Shown one piece after another: positions 1-8,727 of a stretch of 64,000 nucleotides of DNA (positions are counted from its first letter, which is position 1; each line of letters starts with the position of its first letter). Made by a program: the position numbers and the translations under genes. Under the pieces are notes generated by a model. It saw only the letters and a program-made list of their open reading frames with translations. It was not told the origin of the DNA and ran no database searches. The DNA is from Methanomicrobia archaeon (GTDB taxonomy: Archaea > Halobacteriota > Bog-38 > Methanoflorentales > Methanoflorentaceae): positions 93,035 to 157,034 of the forward strand of contig JACTTZ010000005.1 in assembly GCA_015660915.1 (NCBI GenBank), given 5' to 3'.

Positions 1-223
1 GAGGCTTGTTGACCTTGTCAATAGCGACGTCATAGTAATCGTTGATGACGTTCCCGCCTGCGGTCACGAGGAAAACGACGATAAACGCTAAAAGGATGGT
101 ACCGATGGTTCCATATGCAAGCGTCGCCTTGCTCACAAAGATGCCGATGAGCGCGGCAAATGCTGCCATCAAGCAGTTCAGAGGTCGTATCTCAGCGACA
201 AGTGCATAGATTCGTGCTCGCAT
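1..223 (-). CDS. UbiA-family prenyltransferase, probable digeranylgeranylglyceryl phosphate synthase (3' part outside window)
   Basis: The reading frame starts with ATG at 223 and runs off the left end, giving the first 74 residues. They hold a first transmembrane segment (about residues 15-35), a second one (about 38-55) and the prenyl-diphosphate/Mg binding motif NDYYDVAID typical of the UbiA family. In archaea the UbiA member with this short N-terminus usually adds the second geranylgeranyl chain to geranylgeranylglyceryl phosphate in the membrane. The enzyme for the preceding step is at 55985-56728. The assignment to this UbiA subfamily is inference because the second Asp-rich motif lies outside the window. 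Confidence 0.8.
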   Translation of the reverse strand, partial: MRARIYALVAEIRPLNCLMAAFAALIGIFVSKATLAYGTIGTILLAFIVVFLVTAGGNVINDYYDVAIDKVNKP

Positions 224-263
224 AGGCCCGGCAAACCAGATTCCCGTTCGATCGGCGTGACTC

Positions 264-1058
264 TCACGTTCCAAGCTTAACCGCATCAGCGACTTTTTTC
301 AGTGTCGCGACCGCCGAGTACGCGGCGAGTTTGCTCGTGCGTTCGTTTTCGCTCGGAACGTTGTCAAATCGGGCGGTAAACGTTCCAAAATCCCCTTCAA
401 CGTCGACTACGTGCACGTTTCGAGTGAGCGTAGGATCAACCGCGATGCGAACGATCGTCTGATCAAATCCAACTCCCGCCAACGCGAGCGTCGCCGAGAC
501 ATTAATGTTCTGCGGGAACCCTTCAATCGCCTCGCCAGCGGTTCCTTCGAATATAAGGCCGCGGCGGGTTAGATTCGTGTCGTTGTCTACTACGTAAGGC
601 GCGGTTTCAAGCCCTGCAGCAGGCTTGGTTGTCGTGAGCGTCACCCGCTTGATCGCTCCCTGCGATGCCGCAAGGAGTGCATCAACGCCCCCGATGGCAC
701 CTGAAGGGATGTACAAGCGGCATTTGTTTGCACGCGCCGCGGTATACACCCTTTGGCGAAAGTCTGCGTCAACAAGCGCGCCGATGCTGAGTAGCATCAA
801 ATCCTTACCCTTGGTTAACACGCTGAGCGCAATATCACGCGCTGCCTCGATGGAAGCACATTCCACGACGAGATCAGAGCTGTCTATGATCTGTTGCAGC
901 GACACGACGGCAGTTGCGGCGACACTCCCATCTGCCAGATGCTGTGCGCGATCATAGTGTCGATCCATCAAGAGCAGTCCACCCTGGAAGCCGTCAGCGC
1001 TTAACGCGTGACAAATTTCGCTTCCTATGACGCCACATCCAACGATTCCAATGATCAT
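264..1058 (-). CDS. nadX: L-aspartate dehydrogenase
   Basis: The 264-residue product has an N-terminal Rossmann fold with the dinucleotide motif GCGVIG (residues 7-12) and the family segment PSGAIGGVDAL near residue 117. It continues into the C-terminal half shared by aspartate dehydrogenases (NVSATLALAG, DPTLTRNVH). Length is normal for the family. The reaction is NAD(P)-dependent oxidation of L-aspartate to iminoaspartate, the first step of NAD synthesis that replaces NadB in many archaea. It is divergent from nadC across a 48-base gap, so the two NAD genes probably share a regulatory region. A quinolinate synthase (nadA) is not in the window. Confidence 0.93.
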   Translation of the reverse strand: MIIGIVGCGVIGSEICHALSADGFQGGLLLMDRHYDRAQHLADGSVAATAVVSLQQIIDSSDLVVECASIEAARDIALSVLTKGKDLMLLSIGALVDADFRQRVYTAARANKCRLYIPSGAIGGVDALLAASQGAIKRVTLTTTKPAAGLETAPYVVDNDTNLTRRGLIFEGTAGEAIEGFPQNINVSATLALAGVGFDQTIVRIAVDPTLTRNVHVVDVEGDFGTFTARFDNVPSENERTSKLAAYSAVATLKKVADAVKLGT

Positions 1059-1106
1059 ATTGAAATCCTTTAAGGTAGTTAAGATAGAAAAGCATATGGT
1101 GATCCC

Positions 1107-1919
1107 TTGAATTCGCGCGATATTCAGAGGTTTTTGGCTGAGGATGAAGGATTTGGCGACATAACGACCGCTCTCCTACCCGACGTCGAGGGGTCTGCTG
1201 ACATCATTGCGCATGAAGACGGAGTCGTAGGAGGGCTATCAGAGGCAGAAAGCATCTTCACGTACCACAATCTAGTCACGGAACCGCTGTGCTGCGACGG
1301 AGACGCTATCAAAAAGGGGGATAAGATCATGCACGTCGTAGGGCGCGTCAAGGATATCCTCGTCACTGAACGGGTCGCTCTTAACTTCCTGTGCAGCATG
1401 AGTGGGATCGCCACCGCTACGCGCCGTTGTGTGCAAGCCGCTGGTAGCGTAACGATCGCCGCAAGCCGCAAGACGACGCCGGGCTTTCGGCGTTATGAGA
1501 AAAAGGCTGTGGTGATAGGCGGAGGGGACCCGCACCGCTACACCCTCTCGGAGTCGTATTTGTTCAAGGACAACCACCTGCGAGTGATGTCTATGGAGGA
1601 CGCTTTGCAGAAAAAGGCGTTCTTCACCAAGAAAGTGGAGGTCGAGGTCGAGTCCGTCGACCAGTGCGTTAAAGCAGCGCAGCTTGGAGCAGATGTCATT
1701 ATGCTCGACAACATGGGCGTCGACGAGATTACGGCGGCAATCAGTAAGTTGAAGGAGTTGGGCCTACGCGATAATGTGTTACTTGAGGCGTCTGGCGGTA
1801 TCAGACCCGAAAACGTCACGCAGTACGCGGCTACCGGGGTCGACGTGCTCTCACTTGGTTACCTGACTCACTCGGCGCCGTGGCTAGATTTCAGCCTTGA
1901 ACTGAGAGCACAGGACTAA
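1107..1919 (+). CDS. nadC: Nicotinate-nucleotide pyrophosphorylase (carboxylating)
   Basis: The 270-residue protein carries the QPRTase signatures: EDEGFGDITT at the N-terminus, SRKTTPGFRRYEKKAV, GGGDPHRYTLSE followed by FKDNHL, VEVEVESVDQC, MLDNM and ASGGI. It converts quinolinate and PRPP to nicotinate mononucleotide. The start is TTG at 1107; the only upstream ATG in reach (1095) is closed after four codons. A GGTGATC ribosome binding site sits just upstream of the TTG, though the spacing is short. The canonical TRKT motif reads SRKT here. The stop overlaps the convergent cysteine desulfurase gene by 4 bases. Confidence 0.95.
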   Translation: MNSRDIQRFLAEDEGFGDITTALLPDVEGSADIIAHEDGVVGGLSEAESIFTYHNLVTEPLCCDGDAIKKGDKIMHVVGRVKDILVTERVALNFLCSMSGIATATRRCVQAAGSVTIAASRKTTPGFRRYEKKAVVIGGGDPHRYTLSESYLFKDNHLRVMSMEDALQKKAFFTKKVEVEVESVDQCVKAAQLGADVIMLDNMGVDEITAAISKLKELGLRDNVLLEASGGIRPENVTQYAATGVDVLSLGYLTHSAPWLDFSLELRAQD

Positions 1920-3097
1920 ACAAACGAGGTCGCGATCAACTTCACCGATTCTGCCAACACCTCGACCTCTTCCGCCGTATTATACGCCCCGAATGACGCC
2001 CGTACGGTTCCATTGATGCCAAAAAACTCCAAGGCGGGCATGGCGCAGTGGTACCCGCTCCTCGTGCAAATCTTGCTCGTCTCATCGAGGATCATCGAGA
2101 CGTCGTGCGGGTTCAGCTGTCCGACGTTGAAGGGAACCACCCCCGCGCGGTCCTTTGGCCCGTAGACCGTCACATTGTCGATGTCGGCGAGTTTTTGAGC
2201 GGCGACTCTCGCTAGCATCGCAACGTGTTTTTCGACGTTCGCAACGCCAAGAGCGGTCACGTATTCGACCGCTCGCCCGAGGCCGATAACGCCCGGCATG
2301 TTAGGGGTGCCCGCTTCGAATCGGGCGGGGGGTTCGAGCAGCTCGTATTCGCAGCCGCGCACCCATTCAACCGCGCCTCCGCCCAGTGTGGTAGGCCGCA
2401 GCTCCGCAGGATCACGCAGGATTAGGATACCCGTCCCTTGCGGGCCGAGCAACCCCTTGTGCCCGGGCACCGCTAGATAGTCGCAACGCAAGTCTTTTTC
2501 GGACAAAGGCATGTGGCCGGCGGACTGGGCTGCGTCTATCAGCACCGGTATGTCGTTTTTGCGCCCAATCTTGATGATACGGCTTATGTCCTGGACAGAG
2601 CCAAAGACGTTTGAAACGTGTGAGATCGTGATCAGTTTGGTGCTGTCTGTGATTGCCGTTTCAATCTTGGCTGGATCGATCACGCCTTCATTGTTCGATT
2701 CAACCAGGTCAAGTACGACGCCTTGCGTGCGGAGAGAGAGCCACGGCAGGTAATTCGAATGGTGCTCGATCACTGACGTTATGACGTGGTCTCCGGGCGC
2801 CCACTCTTGACCGTGCGCGACGATGTTGATGCTTTCCGTCGTGTTCTTCGTGAAGATAACGTTCCCGGGCTCGCACGAGAAAAATTCAGCCACCGTTTCG
2901 CGGGCGCTTTCGTAGTGCTCGGTCGTCTGCTGGGCCAGGCGATGCGCGCCCCGCCCGTAGTTACCTGCGTAGGTGAAGAAGTATTCGTTTATCGCCTCAA
3001 CCGCGGGCTTTGGTGTTTGGCTCGTAGAAGCGTTATCGAGATAAACGACGTTGTTAAGGACAGGGAAATCCTTCCGTATCGCGTAGACGTCATACAT
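1916..3097 (-). CDS. Cysteine desulfurase, SufS-like class V aminotransferase
   Basis: This PLP enzyme releases sulfur from cysteine as an enzyme persulfide for Fe-S cluster or thiolation pathways. Visible landmarks are YLDNAST near the N-terminus, EHHSNYLPW, SHVSN, the cofactor Asp in LIDAAQSAGH, the Schiff-base lysine in PGHKGLLGPQG and the persulfide cysteine in TRSGYHCAMP, followed by GTVRASFGAYNT. The YHC loop with its conserved RxGxHC context is the group II (SufS/CsdA) form. I prefer ATG at 3097, which gives the usual short lead before RKDFP; a GTG at 3145 would add 16 residues. No SufBCD or IscU scaffold is adjacent. Confidence 0.9.
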   Translation of the reverse strand: MYDVYAIRKDFPVLNNVVYLDNASTSQTPKPAVEAINEYFFTYAGNYGRGAHRLAQQTTEHYESARETVAEFFSCEPGNVIFTKNTTESINIVAHGQEWAPGDHVITSVIEHHSNYLPWLSLRTQGVVLDLVESNNEGVIDPAKIETAITDSTKLITISHVSNVFGSVQDISRIIKIGRKNDIPVLIDAAQSAGHMPLSEKDLRCDYLAVPGHKGLLGPQGTGILILRDPAELRPTTLGGGAVEWVRGCEYELLEPPARFEAGTPNMPGVIGLGRAVEYVTALGVANVEKHVAMLARVAAQKLADIDNVTVYGPKDRAGVVPFNVGQLNPHDVSMILDETSKICTRSGYHCAMPALEFFGINGTVRASFGAYNTAEEVEVLAESVKLIATSFV

Positions 3098-3229
3098 CAG
3101 GTGTACATAGTGGGTGAGCAGAATAGTCTTTGCGGTAGGGGGCACAGCGCACGTGCAGTCTCTTGCTGACGCCGCAGGCTTTCGCGGTCAATCGGCAATC
3201 TCAAGTAGCGAACCGCGCACCATGCACTG

Positions 3230-3625
3230 ATGCACAAAAACCCCGCGCTCACCGTTGACGCCGTCATCGTCAAAGATGGCGAAATTGTATTGATTCAGCG
3301 GAAGGGAGAGCCGTTTCTAGGACAATACGCACTGCCCGGCGGATTTGTAGAATACGGCGAGACCGTTGAAGCTGCGCTCCGGAGGGAGATCCTTGAGGAG
3401 ACCGGACTCGTCGTCGAGATAGTATCCCTCGTCGGCGTCTATTCGGACCCACGTCGTGACCCGCGTGGACATGTCGTGTCCGTCGCATTTACAGCTACGA
3501 TCGTCGGGGGCGTGTTAGCTGGCGATTCTGACGCGGAGAAAGCGATGCTTTGGCATATAACGAAGTTGCCCCCGCTGGCGTTTGACCACGCACAGATCGT
3601 ACATGATGCGCTTCGACCTCGCTAG
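3230..3625 (+). CDS. NUDIX hydrolase, ADP-ribose pyrophosphatase-like
   Basis: The 131-residue protein has a complete Nudix box: Gly38, Glu44, Arg52-Glu53 and Glu56-Glu57 within the pattern GX5EX7REXXEEXG. The substrate-end features FLGQYALPGG and the downstream YSDPRRDPRGH resemble archaeal ADP-ribose pyrophosphatases, which split ADP-ribose to AMP and ribose 5-phosphate. The neighbouring convergent gene is PRPP synthetase, so both act on phosphorylated ribose, although convergence gives no operon link. The stop overlaps the prs stop by 4 bases. The exact substrate cannot be read from sequence. Confidence 0.88.
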   Translation: MHKNPALTVDAVIVKDGEIVLIQRKGEPFLGQYALPGGFVEYGETVEAALRREILEETGLVVEIVSLVGVYSDPRRDPRGHVVSVAFTATIVGGVLAGDSDAEKAMLWHITKLPPLAFDHAQIVHDALRPR

Positions 3626-4479
3626 CGTCCTTCTATGCCGTCCTTTATTAACGGTGCGACACTGATGACGCTCTCGGCTTTTTCGATAGTGTCGGTCGCT
3701 ATGATGCTGTCGACCCCTGCGCGATATAGGCGAAGCCGCGCGTTCAGGGAGAGCACGGGATGGATGCACGCGACGTGCACCTGCCGCGCTCCCTGTCCCC
3801 GCAAAAGCTTGATGGCCTCGGCCATGGTGCCCCCCGTTGAAATCATGTCGTCCACGACGATGACCTCTCGCGCGTCAACGTCCACGGTCTTTGGTTGTAT
3901 TTCGACGTGCTCAGACGTGACCCGCTTCTTTACCAGAACGTCGAACTCGCACCCCATAGCCTGAGAGACGTCGCTTACTAACGCAGTGGCGCCCTCGTCC
4001 GGGGCTATCAGCAGCGGCGACGTGAACTCCATGCTCTTCAAATGCGTGCCGATAAGGCGCGCTGCGGAGAGACTCACCGCTTTTTTGCCACTTCTGAGTT
4101 GAAAATAATCGAGCGAGGCGGGATCGTGGATATTGACGACATAAGCTTCGTCTGCGCCGATCGTTTGAGCGATGGCTCGCGCACTAATCGGTTCTCCGAG
4201 CTTAAATCGCTTGTCTTGCCGGGCATACCCAAAATACGGAATGACCACCCTCAGATAGCCGTCAGAGGCAGCGTCGATGAGCTGCAGAAGGTAGACGATA
4301 TCGTCATTGCTCGTTGTGCTCTGCACGACGAGCGTGTCGCCGTCGAGTTCCTCTGTAACGCGCAAATACAGTTCGCCGTCGGGAAACTGCTTGAATTCAA
4401 CGATGGCCAGTTCGCACCCGATCTCTCGTGCGACGCGCGAACCAAGCAATTGCGAAGCGGGACCGCCTAAGACCTTCAT
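3622..4479 (-). CDS. prs: Ribose-phosphate pyrophosphokinase (PRPP synthetase)
   Basis: The 285-residue protein is the short archaeal form. It has the N-terminal RPPK half (FPDGELYLRV, VQSTTSNDDIVYLLQLIDA, PYFGYARQDKRF) and the PRPP-binding loop VVDDMISTGGTMAEA near residue 210, plus the PDEGA phosphate loop. It makes PRPP from ribose 5-phosphate and ATP, feeding purine, pyrimidine, NAD and histidine synthesis. A GGAGGTAAC ribosome binding site precedes the ATG at 4479. Convergent with the NUDIX gene. Confidence 0.95.
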   Translation of the reverse strand: MKVLGGPASQLLGSRVAREIGCELAIVEFKQFPDGELYLRVTEELDGDTLVVQSTTSNDDIVYLLQLIDAASDGYLRVVIPYFGYARQDKRFKLGEPISARAIAQTIGADEAYVVNIHDPASLDYFQLRSGKKAVSLSAARLIGTHLKSMEFTSPLLIAPDEGATALVSDVSQAMGCEFDVLVKKRVTSEHVEIQPKTVDVDAREVIVVDDMISTGGTMAEAIKLLRGQGARQVHVACIHPVLSLNARLRLYRAGVDSIIATDTIEKAESVISVAPLIKDGIEGR

Positions 4480-4794
4480 GTTACCTCCTACAATGCGTGC
4501 TCTACCTACGAACCGAACATAGATAAGTCACTCTATTTGAGTTCTAGGCACCAACGTTGCTGCCGCAAGCGTGGCTAGCCAGCATCTTGATGCCGTGGCT
4601 AGGCGTCAACTAGCAAAGCTCCCGCTTTCCGCGCTCTACATATCAAGCGGCCTATGAACACCTACTCCGTGTCACCGATATGCCGTCAGCAAGAGACGCT
4701 TACCCGCAGGATCCGTCGAAGTAATGCGCCTGCTGATCATAATTGCTCGCGCGTCATGCACATGCACTAGCGTAGGCTCACTCACACCGGACTC
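4480..4794. other. Intergenic region upstream of prs, no gene seen
   Basis: 315 bases between the prs start and the stop of the first RDD gene. It contains the prs ribosome binding site (4481-4490). I see no convincing open reading frame, tRNA or strong hairpin in it. Confidence 0.5.
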
Positions 4795-5403
4795 TCACGA
4801 CTGCACAACGACGGTGTGTGCCACTCGATCTCCTAAACGCTGCTTTTTCTCCGATGACCAAATTAGAACCGCTGCGAGCAGATATGGAGCAAAGATGAAC
4901 GGGATCAAGTCGATGATGCGCAGTATCGTGCGCACTGCAGCTTCACCGTAGCTAATCGATGAGTTGTCAGTCTGTTTTACAACTTTAATTTTTACGAGCA
5001 TCTTGCCGATGGTTTGCCCGTTTCGTCCTTCGAGTAGCGTAAAGTAGAGGAAAGCAATAATGACGTCGATCACGATAAGTAGCCCAAAGAACGGGCTTAT
5101 TGAAACCTGCGCCGCCGAAGCATCGACGGTAATGGTACCCGCGCCTGTGAAGCCCAGTATCCAAAAAACGACTCCGAGGATGATTACATCAACAAGCTGC
5201 GCAACAAAACGGATCGAAACGCCTTGGCAGGAGAGAGTTGCGCCAGCCCGTTCGACTTCCAATGAAGGTGCGTATGTGGGGGCCCCCTCGGGCTGCTGCC
5301 CAGCCGCTTGCTTTTGGCGGATAATCGCCTCGCCGCAGGCCATGCAGTATTGGGCACCGGGAGACGCTGGAGTACCGCACAAAGCGCATTTGTCTTCGTC
5401 CAC
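4795..5403 (-). CDS. Zinc-ribbon plus RDD-family membrane protein, copy 1
   Basis: About 202 residues. The N-terminus holds a double CxxC zinc ribbon (CALCGTPASPGAQYCMACG), then a flexible Pro/Ala/Gln linker, then an RDD domain with three to four membrane spans. The domain-naming residues are visible as Arg in SIRFVAQLVD, the following Asp, and the final Asp in LGDRVAHTVVV. I start it at GTG 5403, which lies five bases after a perfect GGAGGTGA site; a longer frame begins upstream but lacks such spacing. It is the last of four tandem paralogs (4795-7890). RDD proteins are membrane proteins of mostly unknown role, with some evidence for transport; the zinc ribbon suggests an interaction module facing the cytoplasm. 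Function unknown. Confidence 0.82.
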   Translation of the reverse strand: MDEDKCALCGTPASPGAQYCMACGEAIIRQKQAAGQQPEGAPTYAPSLEVERAGATLSCQGVSIRFVAQLVDVIILGVVFWILGFTGAGTITVDASAAQVSISPFFGLLIVIDVIIAFLYFTLLEGRNGQTIGKMLVKIKVVKQTDNSSISYGEAAVRTILRIIDLIPFIFAPYLLAAVLIWSSEKKQRLGDRVAHTVVVQS

Positions 5404-5530
5404 GTGTTTCACCTCCTTCACTTTTGTTAAGCCCTAGGGGGAGCATGCCATTTTAATCTTTTCTTGTGATTCGCCTAAAATATGCCCTTCGTGCGGAATA
5501 CTGACGCACAGCGCGTCTCAAGACTCTGCC

Positions 5531-5559
5531 AAAAAAAAGAGAGAGGGGCTTGCGCCCCT
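5531..5559 (-). terminator. Hairpin plus T-run terminator of RDD copy 2
   Basis: On the minus strand AGGGGC pairs with GCCCCT across a 4-base loop (5544-5559), followed by CTCTC and eight T residues. It lies immediately after the stop of the gene at 5561-6154. The same GGGGC/GCCCC stem recurs after RDD copy 3. Confidence 0.75.
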
Positions 5560-5560
5560 A

Positions 5561-6154
5561 TTACGCTTTCACTACGACAGTATGTGCAAGACGATCGCCG
5601 AGACGCTGTTTCTTGTCGGAAGTCCAAATGAGGACCGCACCGAGCAGGTAGGGAATGACGTACGGAATCTCATCGATGAGCAGCAGAATCGTGCGTATAA
5701 ACGCTGCTCCATAGGTGATCGGTCCGCTGTCTGCCTCCCTGACCACTTTTATCTTCACAGCCATCATGCCAACCGTTTGCCCATAATGCCCTAAGAGAAG
5801 CGTGAAGTAGAGCAGTTCGAGCAAGATAACCAGAACGATAACTGCGTAGTACGCCGCGCCAATCGACACTGCACCAGTTGAGGTATCGACCGAAATCGCT
5901 GATACGGCAAAGACAGCAACGAGTATCCAACTGATTATCCCTAAAATTATGTAATCAATGAGAAACGCTACAAAACGAATGGCGACGCCCTGATAGGACA
6001 TTTCGGCGCTGGGCATATAAGACGGAGCAGGCTCCGCCATAGCTGGGCCTTCAACTGGTTGTGAAGCGGCGGCCATCGGTGCGCCACAGCTCTCGCAAAA
6101 CTTTGCGCCAGGTGCAGCGGGAGTGCCGCACTGTGCACATTTTTCTTCATCCAC
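5561..6154 (-). CDS. Zinc-ribbon plus RDD-family membrane protein, copy 2
   Basis: 197 residues starting at GTG 6154, placed by a GGAGGTGA site six bases upstream. Zinc ribbon CAQCGTPAAPGAKFCESCG, a 25-residue linker, then the RDD domain with IRFVAFLIDYII and the C-terminal LGDRLAHTVVV. The segment YFTLLLGHYGQTVGMMAVKI marks the conserved loop between the second and third membrane spans and is near identical in all four copies. It has its own terminator (5531-5559), so each copy looks like a separate transcription unit. Confidence 0.85.
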   Translation of the reverse strand: MDEEKCAQCGTPAAPGAKFCESCGAPMAAASQPVEGPAMAEPAPSYMPSAEMSYQGVAIRFVAFLIDYIILGIISWILVAVFAVSAISVDTSTGAVSIGAAYYAVIVLVILLELLYFTLLLGHYGQTVGMMAVKIKVVREADSGPITYGAAFIRTILLLIDEIPYVIPYLLGAVLIWTSDKKQRLGDRLAHTVVVKA

Positions 6155-6384
6155 CGTTTATCACCTCCTTTTTTGTTGGGATTAAAGTGAGCATACCTTT
6201 TGAATCTTTCCTTATGATTCTGCACACAAACCTGCCAGCTGCACGCTGCGAAAGCGACGCGTCCATGAGCTCCAGAATCGCAACGCTCTGTTCGCTCTCG
6301 TTTCAGATGGATACTGATGCGACCGGCGCCACCGCTTGTTACTGAAATTGACCCGTCGGCCAAGCTCTGCGCTCACCGGCGAAC

Positions 6385-6410
6385 ATAAAATAAAAGGGGC
6401 TCACGCCCCT
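6385..6410 (-). terminator. Hairpin plus T-rich terminator of RDD copy 3
   Basis: AGGGGC/GCCCCT stem with a 4-base loop at 6395-6410, followed on the minus strand by TTTATTTTATG. It directly follows the stop of the gene at 6412-7017 and is nearly the same as the terminator after copy 2. Confidence 0.75.
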
Positions 6411-6411
6411 A

Positions 6412-7017
6412 TCACGCTTTTACTACGACGGTGTGTGCTACGCGATCGCCCAAGCGTTGTTTCTCTTCAGAAGACCAGATGAGGATTGCACCGAGTAGGT
6501 AGGGAATGATGTACGGAATCTCATCGAGAAACCGCAGAATCGTTCGGACAGCCGCTTGTGAGTAGTCGATCGGAGCGCCGTCTGCTTCGCGTACGACTTT
6601 GATCTTGACGGCCATCTTCCCGACGGTCTGCCCATAGTGCCCCTCAAGTAACGTGAAGTAAAGTATGAACACGGCGAGCGAAACGAGTCCGCCCAGAGCA
6701 CTGGCCCACGAAAATGTGACCGTGCCCGCTGCACTGTTCGTTATAACGGCTAACGCGTTGAAAGGAGCCGATAGTATAGCCGCGACGATCACTATAATGA
6801 TGGTATCGATGAGTATTGCGACAAAGCGAATGGCGACCCCCTGGTAGGGCGATGCGGCGTAAGGCACGTAAGCACGGGGGGCCTGATACCCGGGCGCAGG
6901 TGCGGGCGCAGGTGCGGATTTGGCTGCTGGACCGGTAAGGGCTGCGCCGCAGCTCTCGCAGTACTTGGCACCGGGCGATGTCGCCGTGCCGCATTGTGCG
7001 CATAGATTTTCGTCCAT
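6412..7017 (-). CDS. Zinc-ribbon plus RDD-family membrane protein, copy 3
   Basis: 201 residues from ATG 7017, set by GGAGGTGA followed by AACAC. Zinc ribbon CAQCGTATSPGAKYCESCG, a linker rich in Ala-Pro repeats (PAPAPAPGYQAP), then RDD with IRFVAILIDTII and LGDRVAHTVVV. The open frame extends 31 codons further upstream but that part crosses the ribosome binding site and is not expected to be translated. Closest in sequence to copy 4 through the zinc ribbon and the KVVREADGAPIDY segment. Confidence 0.85.
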   Translation of the reverse strand: MDENLCAQCGTATSPGAKYCESCGAALTGPAAKSAPAPAPAPGYQAPRAYVPYAASPYQGVAIRFVAILIDTIIIVIVAAILSAPFNALAVITNSAAGTVTFSWASALGGLVSLAVFILYFTLLEGHYGQTVGKMAVKIKVVREADGAPIDYSQAAVRTILRFLDEIPYIIPYLLGAILIWSSEEKQRLGDRVAHTVVVKA

Positions 7018-7299
7018 GTGTTTCACCTCCTTTGGTAAGCCATAGGGAAAACATCCCTTTTTAATCTTTCTTACCGTTCGATTGTGTCTCTTTTGGCGAA
7101 TTGTGATCAAGAATGCGTCGGTTCTTTCGATCGTTGCGGTTTTTATCGCAGAATGTGCGATATTAGTTATCGGCTTTCGTCCCGCTATAATAAAAAATGC
7201 ACGATGACAGTCGGTCCGTCAACAGCTGCGCAATGACCATCGTTATCTCGCGGAGGGTAGCGGGGTGTTCTTCGGCACAAAAAAGAGAAGCGCCGTCGA

Positions 7300-7890
7300 T
7301 CACTTGCTTACGACGACGGTGTGCGCGACGCGATCGCCGAGGCGCTGTTTCTCATCGGATGTCCAGATAAAGATTGCCCCAATAAGATAATCGAACAAGC
7401 CGTCGATAATGCGAAGGATTGTCCGCACTGCCGCTTCCCCGTAGTCGATCGGAGCGCCGTCCGCTTCGCGTACGACTTTGATATTGAGCGCCATCTTGCC
7501 GATCGTTTGTCCATAGTGTCCCTCGAGCATCGTGAAGTACAGGAACCAAACGACGAGTCCTATCAAGGCTGCCGCCGCAATAGACGCGCCTGACAGTGCC
7601 GATAGGTTTCCGGCATTTGCTGTTAAAATGGCCGCGCCAACGAATGGGAGCGCGAGTATTACAGAAATGACCCCGATGATAACGTAATCAATAAGGATGG
7701 CGACAAAACGAATGGCAACGCCTTGGTAGGGCGTCGGAGTGCCCGTGTAATATGCAGGCGCTCGGTAGACTGGAGGGGCTTGTGCTGGCCGTTGCGTCCC
7801 TTGTATGGTAAGGGCCGCGCCACAGCTCACGCAGTACTTCGCGCCTGGTGATGTCGCAGTGCCACATTGTGCGCAGAGATTTTCGTCCAT
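7300..7890 (-). CDS. Zinc-ribbon plus RDD-family membrane protein, copy 4
   Basis: 196 residues from ATG 7890, with the same GGAGGTGA-AACAC spacing as copy 3. Zinc ribbon CAQCGTATSPGAKYCVSCG, a Gln/Pro/Tyr-rich linker, and RDD with IRFVAILIDYVI and LGDRVAHTVVV. This is the first gene of the array. A T-rich tract (7278-7288 on the minus strand) after the stop may end its transcript. The 280 bases between it and copy 3 contain no gene that I can support. Confidence 0.85.
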   Translation of the reverse strand: MDENLCAQCGTATSPGAKYCVSCGAALTIQGTQRPAQAPPVYRAPAYYTGTPTPYQGVAIRFVAILIDYVIIGVISVILALPFVGAAILTANAGNLSALSGASIAAAALIGLVVWFLYFTMLEGHYGQTIGKMALNIKVVREADGAPIDYGEAAVRTILRIIDGLFDYLIGAIFIWTSDEKQRLGDRVAHTVVVSK

Positions 7891-8139
7891 GTGTTTCACC
7901 TCCTTTATTAAGGCTGTGCTGCTTTTACTATTTCAAGCCTTCTTTTCGCTTGCATGATGTGAAAATGTGTGAAAAAGCTTTCAATTCAAAAAAGGGGCTG
8001 ATAAACGATCTGAAACCATTGAAGGTAGAGGATACCTGACATACGCACGTTTGTTCAACGGCCAGTTCTGCGCCTCAATCCTCGTTTCGGCGTCACCGTG
8101 GCTTCAGTAATCGATAGTTCGGGATCGCGACTATAGTGA

Positions 8140-8400
8140 GCCATCTCGTACCCTCCTTGTCCCGAGCTCATCGCGGAACTCGACGTGTTCAAGTCCGACC
8201 TCACCTTCAGCGGGGCTCCTGACTACAGCCTCCAAGTCGCACAGCAGTCGTGGGTGGAAGAGCTGTGCCTCGTGACCTACGACGTGGACCCTGAAGAACC
8301 CCTACCGTCAGATGAGGACGATAAGGGCTATTGTGGTAACTTCTACGACTGGTCTACTGGGACGTGGAGGATGTGGGATGAGTACAACAGGGACAAGTCT
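8140..8400 (+). pseudogene. Terminase large subunit C-terminal relic
   Basis: An open frame beginning after a TGA at 8137 reads PELIAELDV and, further on, LCLVTYDVDP. These match PELISELEI and LCLVTHDVHP at the C-terminus of the terminase gene at 8728-9678, which lies next to it on the opposite strand. The following part is rich in Asp, Gly, Tyr and Trp, also as in that C-terminus. No start or upstream domain remains, so this is a leftover end of a second, related terminase gene. The frame continues into the next relic (8416-8666). Confidence 0.6.
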
Positions 8401-8415
8401 TTACAACAAAGTGCC

Positions 8416-8666
8416 ATGCACATTGATTGCGCAGAAGTCGATGAACCCATACTGGAACTAGCAGGATACAAGAACGATTACGCGGATATGGCGGCCGAAA
8501 AACTTTTGAGGAGGTGTTCTACAAGCTGGGACGCGTACTATACCTGCAAGACCGTGTGCACGATGCGTGGCTTCCGGATCATGCACGGCAACAGGTCCGA
8601 CGAATTATCAAAAAGATAAGGGTACGATTGCATCAGAGTCGCGAATATGGTAGGGCGTATGAGTAA
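8416..8666 (+). pseudogene. Frameshifted paralog of the 85-residue protein at 29159
   Basis: From ATG 8416 the frame reads VDEPILELAGYKNDYADMAA, matching VDELILQLADYKNDYTDMAA in the gene at 29159-29416. After codon 41 the match moves to another frame (LQDRVHDAWLPDHARQQ, IIKKIRVRLHQ) until TAA at 8664-8666. Base alignment to the 29 kb copy shows one missing base near 8540. The protein family is unknown to me; it is helical, charged and about 85 residues. Its placement directly after a terminase relic suggests a viral origin. Confidence 0.6.
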
Positions 8667-8727
8667 TCGTGATTGTGAGTCACTTTCTATGCCATCACTC
8701 TACAACTTGCTCTGTAGCCCGGGGAGT

